A stretch of DNA of 64,000 nt. Source: Streptomyces sp. CB01249 (GTDB lineage Bacteria; Actinomycetota; Actinomycetes; Streptomycetales; Streptomycetaceae). Shown here piece by piece: positions 48,043 to 55,725 of this stretch (positions are counted from its first letter, which is position 1; each line of letters opens with the position of its first letter). The stretch is taken from contig NZ_LISW01000007.1 of assembly GCF_001905735.1 (NCBI RefSeq), forward strand, positions 325,900-389,899. Direction: 5' to 3'. The notes under the pieces are model-generated. The model was not told where the DNA came from. It ran no database searches and worked only from the letters and a program-made list of their open reading frames with translations. The translations under genes and the position numbers were made by a program.

Positions 48043-49710
48043 TCAGGTCGTCGTACGCCGCCTGCGCGCGCCCGGACGCCGCTCGCTGGGACGGGTCACC
48101 GGGTCACCGGCCTCCCGCGCCGCGTCCCTGCGCCGCGCGCCGAACTCCGCCAGCGCCTCGGCCAGCTTGTGCACCGAGGGCTCCGGCGACAGCACGTCCA
48201 CCCGCAGCCCGTGCTCCTCGGCGGTCTTCGCCGTGGCCGGGCCGATACAGGCGATGACCGTCACGTTGTGCGGCTTGCCCGCGATGCCGACCAGGTTGCG
48301 CACGGTCGAGGACGAGGTGAAGAGCACCGCGTCGAAGCCGCCGCCCTTGATCGCCTCGCGGGTCTCGGCGGGCGGCGGCGAGGCGCGGACCGTGCGGTAC
48401 GCGGTGACGTCGTCCACCTCCCAGCCGAGCTCGATCAGCCCGGCCACCAGGGTCTCGGTGGCGATGTCGGCGCGCGGCAGGAAGACACGGTCGATCGGGT
48501 CGAAGACCGGGTCGTACGGCGGCCAGTCCTCGAGGAGACCGGCGGCGGACTGCTCGCCCGACGGCACCAGGTCCGGCTTCACGCCGAAGTCGATCAGCGC
48601 GGCGGCGGTCTGCTCGCCGACCGCGGCGACCTTGATCCCCGCGAAGGCCCGGGCGTCGAGCCCGTACTCCTCGAACTTCTCCCGGACGGCCTTCACGGCG
48701 TTGACGCTGGTGAAGGCGATCCACTCGTACCGGCCGGTGACCAGGCCCTTGACCGCCCGCTCCATCTGCTGGGGCGTACGCGGCGGCTCGACGGCGATCG
48801 TCGGCACCTCGTGCGGCACGGCGCCGTAGGACCGCAGCTGGTCGGAGAGCGAGGCCGCCTGCTCCTTCGTACGCGGCACGAGGACCTTCCAGCCGAACAT
48901 CGGCTTGGACTCGAACCACGCGAGCTGGTCGCGCTGGGCGGCGGAGCTGCGCTCCCCGACCACGGCTATGACCGGCTGGTGCCCCTCCGGCGAGGGGAGC
49001 ACCTTGCCCTGCTTGAAGACCTGGGCGATCGTCCCGAGGGTCGCCGTCCAGGTGCGCTGGCGCGTCGTCGTGCCGCCGGCCGTCACGGTCAGCGGGGTGT
49101 CGGGCTTGCGGCCCGCCGCGACCAGCTCACCGGCGGCGGCGGCCACCGCGTCGAGCGAGGTCGAGATGACGCACGTGCCGTCGCTCGCGCCGACCTCGCT
49201 CCAGCAGCGGTCGGTGGCCGTACGGGCGTCGACGAACCGTACGTCCGCGCCCTGCGCGTCCCGCAGCGGCACCCCGGCGTACGCGGGCACCCCGACGGCG
49301 TTCGCGACGCCCGGGACGACCTCGAAGGGGATGCCGGCGGAGGCGCAGGCCAGCATCTCGGCGGCGGCGTTCCCGTCGAGGCCGGGGTCTCCGGCCACGG
49401 CACGGACGACCCGCCTGCCGCCCTTCGCGGCCTCCATGACAAGATTGGCCGCATCCCTGAGAACGGGCACTCCGGCGGCTGTTGACTGCGCGTCAACAAC
49501 TGCCAGTTCAGGGGTGCTTACCCCTGCCCGCGCATGAAAGCGGACGACGCCGAGAACATCCGGTTCGGCGACCAGGACGTCCGCGCTCGCGAGCGCCTCG
49601 ACGGCGCGCAGGGTCAGCAGTCCCGGGTCGCCGGGACCGGCGCCGAGGAAGGTGACGTGCCCTGCGGAGTGGACCGGGAAATCGGATGCGGCGGGGCCGG
49701 TGGGGCTCAA
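48043..49710 (-). CDS. hemD: uroporphyrinogen-III synthase fused to a CobA-like methyltransferase domain
   Basis: A 555-residue fusion. The C-terminal ~270 residues are HemD (KVLVPRTKEQAASLSDQLRS; EWIAFTSVNAVKAVREKF; DAVLFTSSSTVRNLVGIAG), which closes the tetrapyrrole ring. The N-terminal ~250 residues resemble SUMT/CobA (VTFLGAGPGDPGLLTLRAVE; GIPFEVVPGVANAVGVPAYA). However, the second SAM motif, normally GGDPFVFGRGGEE, reads AGDPGLDGNAAAE and the YDRLV motif is absent, so methyltransferase activity is doubtful. TTG at 49710 overlaps the hemC stop as TTGA and has GGAG 8 bases upstream. It is the last gene of rex-hemA-hemC-hemD. Confidence 0.9.
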   Translation of the reverse strand: MSPTGPAASDFPVHSAGHVTFLGAGPGDPGLLTLRAVEALASADVLVAEPDVLGVVRFHARAGVSTPELAVVDAQSTAAGVPVLRDAANLVMEAAKGGRRVVRAVAGDPGLDGNAAAEMLACASAGIPFEVVPGVANAVGVPAYAGVPLRDAQGADVRFVDARTATDRCWSEVGASDGTCVISTSLDAVAAAAGELVAAGRKPDTPLTVTAGGTTTRQRTWTATLGTIAQVFKQGKVLPSPEGHQPVIAVVGERSSAAQRDQLAWFESKPMFGWKVLVPRTKEQAASLSDQLRSYGAVPHEVPTIAVEPPRTPQQMERAVKGLVTGRYEWIAFTSVNAVKAVREKFEEYGLDARAFAGIKVAAVGEQTAAALIDFGVKPDLVPSGEQSAAGLLEDWPPYDPVFDPIDRVFLPRADIATETLVAGLIELGWEVDDVTAYRTVRASPPPAETREAIKGGGFDAVLFTSSSTVRNLVGIAGKPHNVTVIACIGPATAKTAEEHGLRVDVLSPEPSVHKLAEALAEFGARRRDAAREAGDPVTRPSERRPGARRRRTTT

Positions 49711-50669
49711 AGTGCTCGCTCCCCCATAAGACCGGCCGCACCCTTGGCAAGCATGTCGGCCGCGAGTTCGCGACCGATCGCCGCCGCGTCGTCGTGCGAC
49801 GTGGGAACGGGACCGGTGGTGGACATCTGCACCAGCGAGGCACCGTCGGTGGAACCGACGACACCGCGCAGGCGCAGTTCGTTGACAGCCTGACCGTCGG
49901 CCAGGAGGTCGGCCAGCGCACCCACGGGTGCGGAGCAGCCGGCCTCCAGGGCGGCGAGCAGGGCACGCTCGGCGGTCACGGCGACCCGGGTGTACGGGTC
50001 GTCGAGCTCGGCGAGCGCGGCGGCGAGGTCGGCGCTGCTCGCAGCGCACTCGATCGCCAGTGCTCCCTGGCCGGGAGCGGGCAGCACGGTGTCGACCGGC
50101 AGGAAGTCGGTCACCTCACCGCTGCGGCCCAGACGGCTGAGCCCGGCCGCGGCGAGAACCACCGCGTCCAGCTCGCCGCTGCGTACGAACCCGATCCGGG
50201 TGTCGACGTTGCCGCGGATCGGAACGGTCTCGATGTCGAGGCCGTGGCTTCGGGCGTACGCGTTGAGCTGGGCCATGCGGCGCGGGGAGCCGGTGCCGAC
50301 GCGGGCGCCGGACGGCAGCTCCGCGAAGGTCAGCCCGTCCCGGGCGATCAGCGCGTCGCGCGGGTCCTCGCGCACCGGCACCGCGGCCAGCACCAGGCCC
50401 TCGGGCTGCGCGGTCGGCAGGTCCTTGAGCGAGTGGACGGCGAAGTCCACCTCGCCGCGCAGCAGCGCCTCGCGCAGCGCGGCGACGAAGACTCCGGTCC
50501 CGCCGATCTGCGCCAGGTGCTCCCGGGAGGTGTCCCCGTACGTGGTGATCTCCACGAGTTCGACGGCGCGCCCGGTCACCTCGCTGACCGCATCGGCTAC
50601 GTGGCCGGACTGGGCCATGGCGAGCTTGGATCGCCTGGTTCCCAGTCGCAGGGGTGAGTTGTCGGTCAT
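49707..50669 (-). CDS. hemC: hydroxymethylbilane synthase HemC
   Basis: Polymerises four porphobilinogens. The 320-residue protein opens PLRLGTRRSKLAMAQSGHVA and has the cofactor-binding Cys in LEAGCSAPVGA (near residues 243-253), as well as FAVHSLKDLP and RGNVDTR. ATG at 50669 overlaps the hemA stop as ATGA, with GAGG 6 bases upstream; an ATG/GTG further up is not needed. It overlaps hemD by 4 bases at its 3' end. Confidence 0.96.
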   Translation of the reverse strand: MTDNSPLRLGTRRSKLAMAQSGHVADAVSEVTGRAVELVEITTYGDTSREHLAQIGGTGVFVAALREALLRGEVDFAVHSLKDLPTAQPEGLVLAAVPVREDPRDALIARDGLTFAELPSGARVGTGSPRRMAQLNAYARSHGLDIETVPIRGNVDTRIGFVRSGELDAVVLAAAGLSRLGRSGEVTDFLPVDTVLPAPGQGALAIECAASSADLAAALAELDDPYTRVAVTAERALLAALEAGCSAPVGALADLLADGQAVNELRLRGVVGSTDGASLVQMSTTGPVPTSHDDAAAIGRELAADMLAKGAAGLMGERAL

Positions 50670-52060
50670 GACCACCCTCGATTCGGGTCGTTCAGGTCTG
50701 CCCGGGAGACGGCGGCGACCGTCTGCGGGTCGAGGTCGAAGAGTTCACGCAGCGCGTCCGCGTACCCGGCGCCGCCGGGCTCGCTGGCGAGCTGTTTGAC
50801 CCGCACGGTGGGCGCGTGCAGGAGCTTGTCGACCACGCGGCGCACGGTCTGCGTGATCTCGGCGCGCTGCTTCTCGTCCAGGTCGGGGAGGCGTCCGTCC
50901 AGCCGGGCGATCTCGTCCGCCACCACGCCGGCGGCCATCGTGCGCAGGGCGACGACGGTCGGGGTGATGTGGGCGGCGCGCTGGGCGGCCCCGAAGGCGG
51001 CGACCTCATCGGCGACGATGGTGCGCACCTGGTCCACATCGGCGGCCATCGGGGCGTCGGCCGACGCCTCCGCGAGCGACTCGATGTCGACGAGGCGCAC
51101 ACCGTCGAGGCGGCCGGCCGCCACGTCGATGTCGCGCGGCATGGCGAGGTCGAGCAGCGCCAGGCGCTCGGGGCCGGTGGACTGCGCCGGGATCAGGCCG
51201 CTCGCCGGATCGGGCACGTGGTCCTGGCCGATCGCCCCGGCGACGGCCTCGGCGGTGAGCACGAGTCCGGTGGCGCCGGTGCAGGAGACGGCGATGTCGG
51301 CACGTGTCAGTTCGCCGGTGACCTCGGCCATCTCCACGGCCCGGGCGCGCACCCCCGTACCGCCGGGCTGGTTCAGGATCTCGACCAGCCGGTCGGCGCG
51401 GGCCCGGGTGCGGTTGGCGACGGCGATCTCGGCGACGCCGGAGCGGGCCAGCGTCGCGGCGGCCAGCGAGGACATGGAGCCGGCGCCGATGACGAGGGCG
51501 CGCTTGCCCCTGGCCCAGGCGGCGGTGTCGGGGCCGTCGGCGAGCTGTTCCAGGCCGAAGGTGACGAGCGACTGCCCGGCCCGGTCGATCCCGGTCTCGC
51601 TGTGGGCGCGCTTGCCGACGCGCAGGGCCTGCTGGAAGAGGTCGTTGAGCAGCCGGCCCGCGGTGTGCAGCTCCTGGCCGAGGGCGAGCGCGTCCTTGAT
51701 CTGGCCGAGGATCTGGCCCTCGCCGACGACCATCGAGTCGAGCCCGCAGGCCACCGAGAACAGGTGGTGGACGGCCCGGTCCTCGTAGTGCACGTAGAGA
51801 TACGGAGTGAGCTCGTCCAGGCCGACGCCGCTGTGCTGGGCGAGGAGCGTGGACAGCTCGGCGACGCCCGCGTGGAACTTGTCCACGTCGGCGTACAGCT
51901 CGATGCGGTTGCAGGTGGCCAGGACGGTGGCCTCGGCGGCGGGCTCGGCCGCCAGGGTGTCCTGGAGCAGCTTGGCCTGGGTGTCGGCGGCCAGCGAGGC
52001 GCGTTCCAGTACGGAGACGGGGGCGCTGCGGTGGCTCAGACCCACGAGGAGCAGGCTCAT
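50666..52060 (-). CDS. hemA: glutamyl-tRNA reductase HemA
   Basis: First enzyme of the C5 pathway; reduces Glu-tRNA-Glu to glutamate-1-semialdehyde. The 464-residue protein begins MSLLLVGLSHRSAPVSVLER with the catalytic Cys in VLATCNRIELY (near residues 47-57), the GEGQILGQIKDAL motif and a Rossmann GAGSMSSLAAATLA. ATG at 52060 overlaps the rex stop by 4 bases (ATGA), so redox-controlled rex expression carries through to haem synthesis. Confidence 0.96.
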   Translation of the reverse strand: MSLLLVGLSHRSAPVSVLERASLAADTQAKLLQDTLAAEPAAEATVLATCNRIELYADVDKFHAGVAELSTLLAQHSGVGLDELTPYLYVHYEDRAVHHLFSVACGLDSMVVGEGQILGQIKDALALGQELHTAGRLLNDLFQQALRVGKRAHSETGIDRAGQSLVTFGLEQLADGPDTAAWARGKRALVIGAGSMSSLAAATLARSGVAEIAVANRTRARADRLVEILNQPGGTGVRARAVEMAEVTGELTRADIAVSCTGATGLVLTAEAVAGAIGQDHVPDPASGLIPAQSTGPERLALLDLAMPRDIDVAAGRLDGVRLVDIESLAEASADAPMAADVDQVRTIVADEVAAFGAAQRAAHITPTVVALRTMAAGVVADEIARLDGRLPDLDEKQRAEITQTVRRVVDKLLHAPTVRVKQLASEPGGAGYADALRELFDLDPQTVAAVSRADLNDPNRGWS

Positions 52061-52824
52061 GCCGGCATCACGGCGGGCATGTCCCCGTCGGGTCCCTTCC
52101 GGCCGGTGGTGGTGGCGCGCACGGGCGGCGCGGCCGGGTCGGGCGCGTTGTCGACGCCCTCCTCACCGGCCTTGCGCTGCTCGTGGAAGGCGAGGATCTG
52201 GAGCTCGATGGAGAGGTCCACCTTGCGCACGTCGACGCCCTCGGGCACGGAGAGGACGGTCGGCGCGAAGTTCAGGATCGAGGTGACACCGGCGGCGACG
52301 AGCCGGTCGCACACCTGCTGGGCGGCGCCGGGCGGGGTGGTGATCACGCCGATGGAGACGCCGTTCTCGCTGATGATGCGGTCGAGGTCGTCGGCGTGCT
52401 GGACGGGGATGCCCGCGACGGGCGTACCGGCCATCGCCGGGTCGGCGTCGATGAGCGCGGCGACGCGGAAGCCGCGGGAGGCGAAGCCGCCGTAGTTGGC
52501 GAGGGCCGCGCCGAGGTTTCCGATGCCGACGATGGCGACCGGCCAGTCCTGGGTGAGGCCGAGCTCGCGCGAGATCTGGTAGACGAGATACTCGACGTCG
52601 TAGCCGACGCCGCGCGTCCCGTACGAGCCGAGATAGCTGAAGTCCTTGCGCAGCTTCGCGGAGTTGACCCCCGCCGCCGCGGCGAGCTCCTCGGAGGAGA
52701 CCGTGGGGACCGAGCGCTCGGAGAGCGCGGTCAGCGCGCGGAGATACAGCGGAAGTCGGGCGACGGTGGCCTCGGGAATTCCTCGGCTACGGGTCGCCGG
52801 TCGGTGATTTCGGCCAGTTGCCAC
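52057..52824 (-). CDS. rex: redox-sensing transcriptional repressor Rex
   Basis: Repressor that senses the NADH/NAD+ ratio and controls respiratory genes such as cydABCD and its own operon in S. coelicolor. The 255-residue protein has a winged helix (LPLYLRALTALSERSVPTVS; AAGVNSAKLRKDFSYLGSYG) and a Rossmann domain (VAIVGIGNLGAALANYGGFA). The domain-swap helix is ELQILAFHEQ. GTG at 52824 has AGGAG 4 bases upstream; the open frame extends upstream but covers the operator. The Rex operator at 52899-52920 shows autoregulation. Confidence 0.96.
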   Translation of the reverse strand: MATGRNHRPATRSRGIPEATVARLPLYLRALTALSERSVPTVSSEELAAAAGVNSAKLRKDFSYLGSYGTRGVGYDVEYLVYQISRELGLTQDWPVAIVGIGNLGAALANYGGFASRGFRVAALIDADPAMAGTPVAGIPVQHADDLDRIISENGVSIGVITTPPGAAQQVCDRLVAAGVTSILNFAPTVLSVPEGVDVRKVDLSIELQILAFHEQRKAGEEGVDNAPDPAAPPVRATTTGRKGPDGDMPAVMPA

Positions 52825-52898
52825 GGTGCTCCTGCGGGATGAGCGGGGCTTTAGGCGGCCGTATGTCCCAAGACCGCCCCGTCGAATGCAGGCTATGT

Positions 52899-52920
52899 CT
52901 TTGTGAACGCGTGCACAAAG
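52899..52920. promoter_or_regulatory. Rex operator (ROP)
   Basis: CTTTGTG-AACGCGTG-CACAAAG has perfect 7-base arms, 75 bases upstream of rex. It matches the known ROP shape TTGTG...CACAA. On the minus strand a promoter-like TTGTGC, 17 bases, TAGCCT would be covered by it. Confidence 0.88.
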
Positions 52921-53096
52921 ATTGTGTCCGGTTTGTCCGGTCAAAGTGACCGGGGTCACGCACATCCGTCGCGCGATCCAGGAACCATGGACCGCATCAG
53001 CCCGTTGCAGGCCCGAAGGGGGCAAAGCAGCACACACTCCTCACAGCCACGCCCCCGAGACCACTCAAAACGCCCACGATGGTAACCGGGTTTCCG

Positions 53097-53372
53097 TCAG
53101 GAAAGCAGCGCGCTGCGCAGTCTCGCCGGGTCGACCCGCCAGAACGTGTGCTGTTCGTTATCCACGAGCACGACGGGGATCTGCTCCCAGTACTCCCGGT
53201 ACAGCTCCTCGTCCTGGGTGATGTCCTTCTCCTCCCAGGAGGCACCGGTCTCCTCGCAGACCGCCCGGACCACCGCGCGGGCGTCGTCACACAGGTGACA
53301 GCCGGGCTTTCCCACCAGGGTCACCACACGCTCGGCGGGACTCTTCTTCCTACGACGCAGCAAGGCACTCAT
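53097..53372 (-). CDS. glutaredoxin-like protein (NrdH/DUF836 type)
   Basis: A 91-residue thioredoxin-fold protein with CxxC in LVGKPGCHLCDDARAVV (near residues 19-35). The motif and WEQIPVVLVDNEQHTFWRVD match the glutaredoxin-like/DUF836 group in actinobacteria. ATG at 53372 is the first codon with a family-like start; a short ATG further upstream is possible. It is divergent from the HAD gene and stands just upstream of the rex promoter region, on the same strand. A role in thiol redox control is likely, partner unknown. Confidence 0.85.
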   Translation of the reverse strand: MSALLRRRKKSPAERVVTLVGKPGCHLCDDARAVVRAVCEETGASWEEKDITQDEELYREYWEQIPVVLVDNEQHTFWRVDPARLRSALLS

Positions 53373-53478
53373 ACCTCTCATTCTCGGCCCCGTCCGGGAG
53401 CCCCCGGACACCAGGAGTTCACACCACCGCACCACGGTGGATCCGGAACGGCCGGGCCGACTGGCTATGCTCGACCGC

Positions 53479-54408
53479 ATGGCCGCTCTTGGATGGCTCA
53501 CCCCCCGCAGGCGTTCCGCCACGGCTCGCAGCGTGCTGGCGGGCGAGGCGGCGGCGGAGGCCGCGCGGAAGTCCTCGCTCGAAGCCGAATCCGCCGCCGA
53601 GGCCGAGCCGGAGGAGCCGGAGTTCCCCGTCGTCGGCGACGAACGGGCCGCCGCCTTCTTCGACCTCGACAACACCGTGATGCAGGGCGCCGCGCTCTTC
53701 CACTTCGGCCGCGGCCTGTACAAGCGGAAGTTCTTCGAGCGCCGCGAGCTCACCCGGTTCGCCTGGCAGCAGGCGTGGTTCCGGCTGGCCGGCGTCGAGG
53801 ATCCGGAACACATGCAGGACGCCCGCGACAGCGCGCTGTCCATCGTGAAGGGCCACCGCGTCTCCGAGCTGATGTCCATCGGCGAGGAGATCTACGACGA
53901 GTACATGGCCGACCGCATCTGGCCCGGCACCCGCGCCCTGGCCCAGGCCCACCTGGACGCCGGCCAGCGGGTCTGGCTGGTCACCGCCGCCCCGGTGGAG
54001 ACCGCCACGATCATCGCCCGCCGGCTCGGCCTGACCGGGGCGCTCGGCACGGTCGCCGAATCGGTCGACGGGGTCTACACCGGCCGCCTGGTCGGCGAAC
54101 CCCTGCACGGCCCCGCGAAGGCCGAGGCGGTCCGCGCCCTGGCGGCGGCGGAGGGCCTGGACCTGGCGCGCTGCGCCGCGTACAGCGACTCGCACAACGA
54201 CATCCCGATGCTGTCGCTGGTGGGCCACCCGTACGCGATCAACCCGGACACCAAGCTCCGCAAGCACGCCCGGGCCCGCGACTGGCGGCTGCGCGACTAC
54301 CGCACCGGCCGCAAGGCGGCCAAGGTCGGCATTCCGGCCGCCGCCGGGGTCGGCGCCCTCGCGGGCGGCACGGCCGCGGCCGTCGCCCTGCACCGCCGCC
54401 GCCGCTGA
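53479..54408 (+). CDS. HAD-superfamily hydrolase, subfamily IB, membrane-anchored
   Basis: A 309-residue phosphatase of the SerB-like IB group. The nucleophile motif FFDLDNTVMQGAAL is near residues 56-69, the lysine is in LHGPAKAEAVRAL, and AYSDSHNDIPMLSLVG is motif III/IV. An acidic N-terminal region (about 20-50) precedes it. The C-terminus has a hydrophobic helix (AAAGVGALAGGTAAAVAL) and ends in basic residues, so it may be anchored. ATG at 53479; upstream ATG/GTG codons are possible. I recall the same gene before bldN in S. coelicolor (SCO3322). Substrate unknown. Confidence 0.88.
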   Translation: MAALGWLTPRRRSATARSVLAGEAAAEAARKSSLEAESAAEAEPEEPEFPVVGDERAAAFFDLDNTVMQGAALFHFGRGLYKRKFFERRELTRFAWQQAWFRLAGVEDPEHMQDARDSALSIVKGHRVSELMSIGEEIYDEYMADRIWPGTRALAQAHLDAGQRVWLVTAAPVETATIIARRLGLTGALGTVAESVDGVYTGRLVGEPLHGPAKAEAVRALAAAEGLDLARCAAYSDSHNDIPMLSLVGHPYAINPDTKLRKHARARDWRLRDYRTGRKAAKVGIPAAAGVGALAGGTAAAVALHRRRR

Positions 54409-54544
54409 ATCTCCGTCGGCATCCGCTGACTCTCCGCGCCCGCGTGCGTCAACACGGCACACCCTTTTCACCGGCCACAACCCGTCGCCCCCGCAGACAG
54501 ATTCCGAAGCGATTCGATCAACAAGCGATCACGACCTGTGACTT

Positions 54545-54579
54545 GTTGCGTCGAAAAGTTGGCACGGAAGCGACGCAAC
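54545..54579. promoter_or_regulatory. 9-base inverted repeat upstream of bldN
   Basis: GTTGCGTCG (54545-54553) and CGACGCAAC (54571-54579), perfect arms with a 17-base spacer, about 140 bases before the bldN start. It could be an operator or fold in the transcript leader. Confidence 0.5.
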
Positions 54580-54655
54580 CGGTGATTTGTGCAACTGGGC
54601 GTAGTGCGGCCTGTACGAAGCGTTATTCTCCTCAGACGCATTCCGGACCCGCCAC

Positions 54656-54671
54656 TCACTACGACGAGTGA
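54656..54671. promoter_or_regulatory. candidate BldD-type site at bldN
   Basis: TCACT-ACGACG-AGTGA, perfect 5-base dyad 46 bases before the bldN start. bldN is a known BldD target in S. coelicolor and BldD half-sites contain AGTGA/TCACT-like sequence with variable spacing. The assignment is inference. Confidence 0.45.
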
Positions 54672-54716
54672 TGGTTTCGCACTGCTCGTGATGGAAGCTC
54701 TGCCTCTGGGAGTCCC

Positions 54717-55496
54717 GTGTACCCACACGTCGGGGTTGACGCCTCGGGCCTGGCTACGCTGCGCGCATCAGTAGCCGAACGCATGCGCGGCTTCGTCCCC
54801 ACCGCGTACGCCGTACCCGCATTCGCCGCCCCTGTACCTGCCGGCCCCTGCTACGCCCTGGCCGAACGCGCCGCGGCGGTGGGAAGACGCGGCACCCGCG
54901 CGGCGGCGACCACCGCCGCCCCGGTGCGGCGGCCTGCCGCCGACAGCGACAGCGCGCGCATGATGGAGCTCGTCGAGCGCGCCCAGGCCGGCGAGGCCGA
55001 CGCCTTCGGACGCCTCTACGACCAGTACAGCGACACCGTCTACCGGTACATCTACTACCGCGTGGGCAGCAAGGCGACGGCGGAGGACCTCACCAGCGAG
55101 ACCTTCCTGCGCGCCCTGCGCCGCATCTCCACCTTCACCTGGCAGGGCCGTGACTTCGGCGCCTGGCTGGTCACGATCGCGCGCAACCTGGTCGCCGACC
55201 ACTTCAAATCCAGTCGTTTCCGGCTGGAAGTGACCACGGGCGAAATGCTCGACGCCAACGAGGTCGCCCGCAGCCCCGAGGACTCCGTCCTGGAGTCGCT
55301 CTCCAACGAGGCGCTCCTCCAGGCCGTCCGCCGCCTCAACCCCCAGCAGCAGGAGTGCGTCACCCTGCGCTTCCTGCAAGGGCTCTCGGTCGCCGAGACC
55401 GCCCGTGTCATGGGCAAGAACGAGGGCGCGATCAAGACCCTCCAGTACCGTGCCGTCCGCACCCTCGCCCGGCTCCTCCCGGACGATGCCCGCTGA
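54717..55496 (+). CDS. bldN: developmental ECF sigma factor BldN
   Basis: ECF sigma factor needed for aerial hyphae; it directs bldM, chaplin and rodlin transcription. The 259-residue protein has the long N-terminal extension (about 85 residues, VYPHVGVDASGLATLRASVA onward) known in BldN, which is removed by proteolysis. Sigma region 2 follows (FGRLYDQYSDTVYRYIYYRV; FGAWLVTIARNLVADHFKSS) and then region 4 (LNPQQQECVTLRFLQGLSVA; KNEGAIKTLQYRAVRTLARL). GTG at 54717 matches the known start. Its anti-sigma gene rsbN follows after 225 bases. Confidence 0.96.
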   Translation: MYPHVGVDASGLATLRASVAERMRGFVPTAYAVPAFAAPVPAGPCYALAERAAAVGRRGTRAAATTAAPVRRPAADSDSARMMELVERAQAGEADAFGRLYDQYSDTVYRYIYYRVGSKATAEDLTSETFLRALRRISTFTWQGRDFGAWLVTIARNLVADHFKSSRFRLEVTTGEMLDANEVARSPEDSVLESLSNEALLQAVRRLNPQQQECVTLRFLQGLSVAETARVMGKNEGAIKTLQYRAVRTLARLLPDDAR

Positions 55497-55562
55497 CGGC
55501 TCCCCCCGCCGGGCCGTTCCCGGCGTTGCGTGCATCACGCACTGGTCCGATCATCTTTCGTG

Positions 55563-55591
55563 CGTAACCCAAGTGCCGAGCCACTCGTTGT
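55563..55591 (+). promoter_or_regulatory. sigma-BldN-type promoter of rsbN
   Basis: CGTAAC (55563-55568), 17 bases, CGTTGT (55586-55591) matches the remembered sigma-BldN consensus CGTAAC / CGTTGA-like. rsbN is reported to be under sigma-BldN control, which closes a feedback loop. Confidence 0.75.
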
Positions 55592-55620
55592 GCCGGTTGC
55601 AGGCCCCCTGTCGTCACACC

Positions 55621-55725
55621 ATGTCCGCAGACGCTCACTCGTTCGTGTGGAAGCGCTCAAGGTGTGCAACCTTCCGGATCCCCAGGGGAGTCGACCGTCA
55701 TGACGAGAGGAGGTGCCGCCAGTGA
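55621..55725 (+). other. possible 34-codon uORF overlapping the rsbN start
   Basis: ATG at 55621, about 23 bases after the predicted sigma-BldN transcript start, opens 34 codons and stops at TGA 55723-55725, overlapping rsbN GTG (55722) as GTGA. There is no Shine-Dalgarno before the ATG and third codon positions are not GC-biased, so it may be fortuitous. Confidence 0.25.

Larger units (their letters stand above)
54409..54716. other. bldN upstream region
   Basis: 308 bases without a gene. It holds a perfect 9-base inverted repeat (54545-54579), a BldD-like dyad (54656-54671), and AT-richer sequence around 54500-54640 that is likely to contain the bldN promoter. No clear -35/-10 pair was found. 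Confidence 0.6.
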
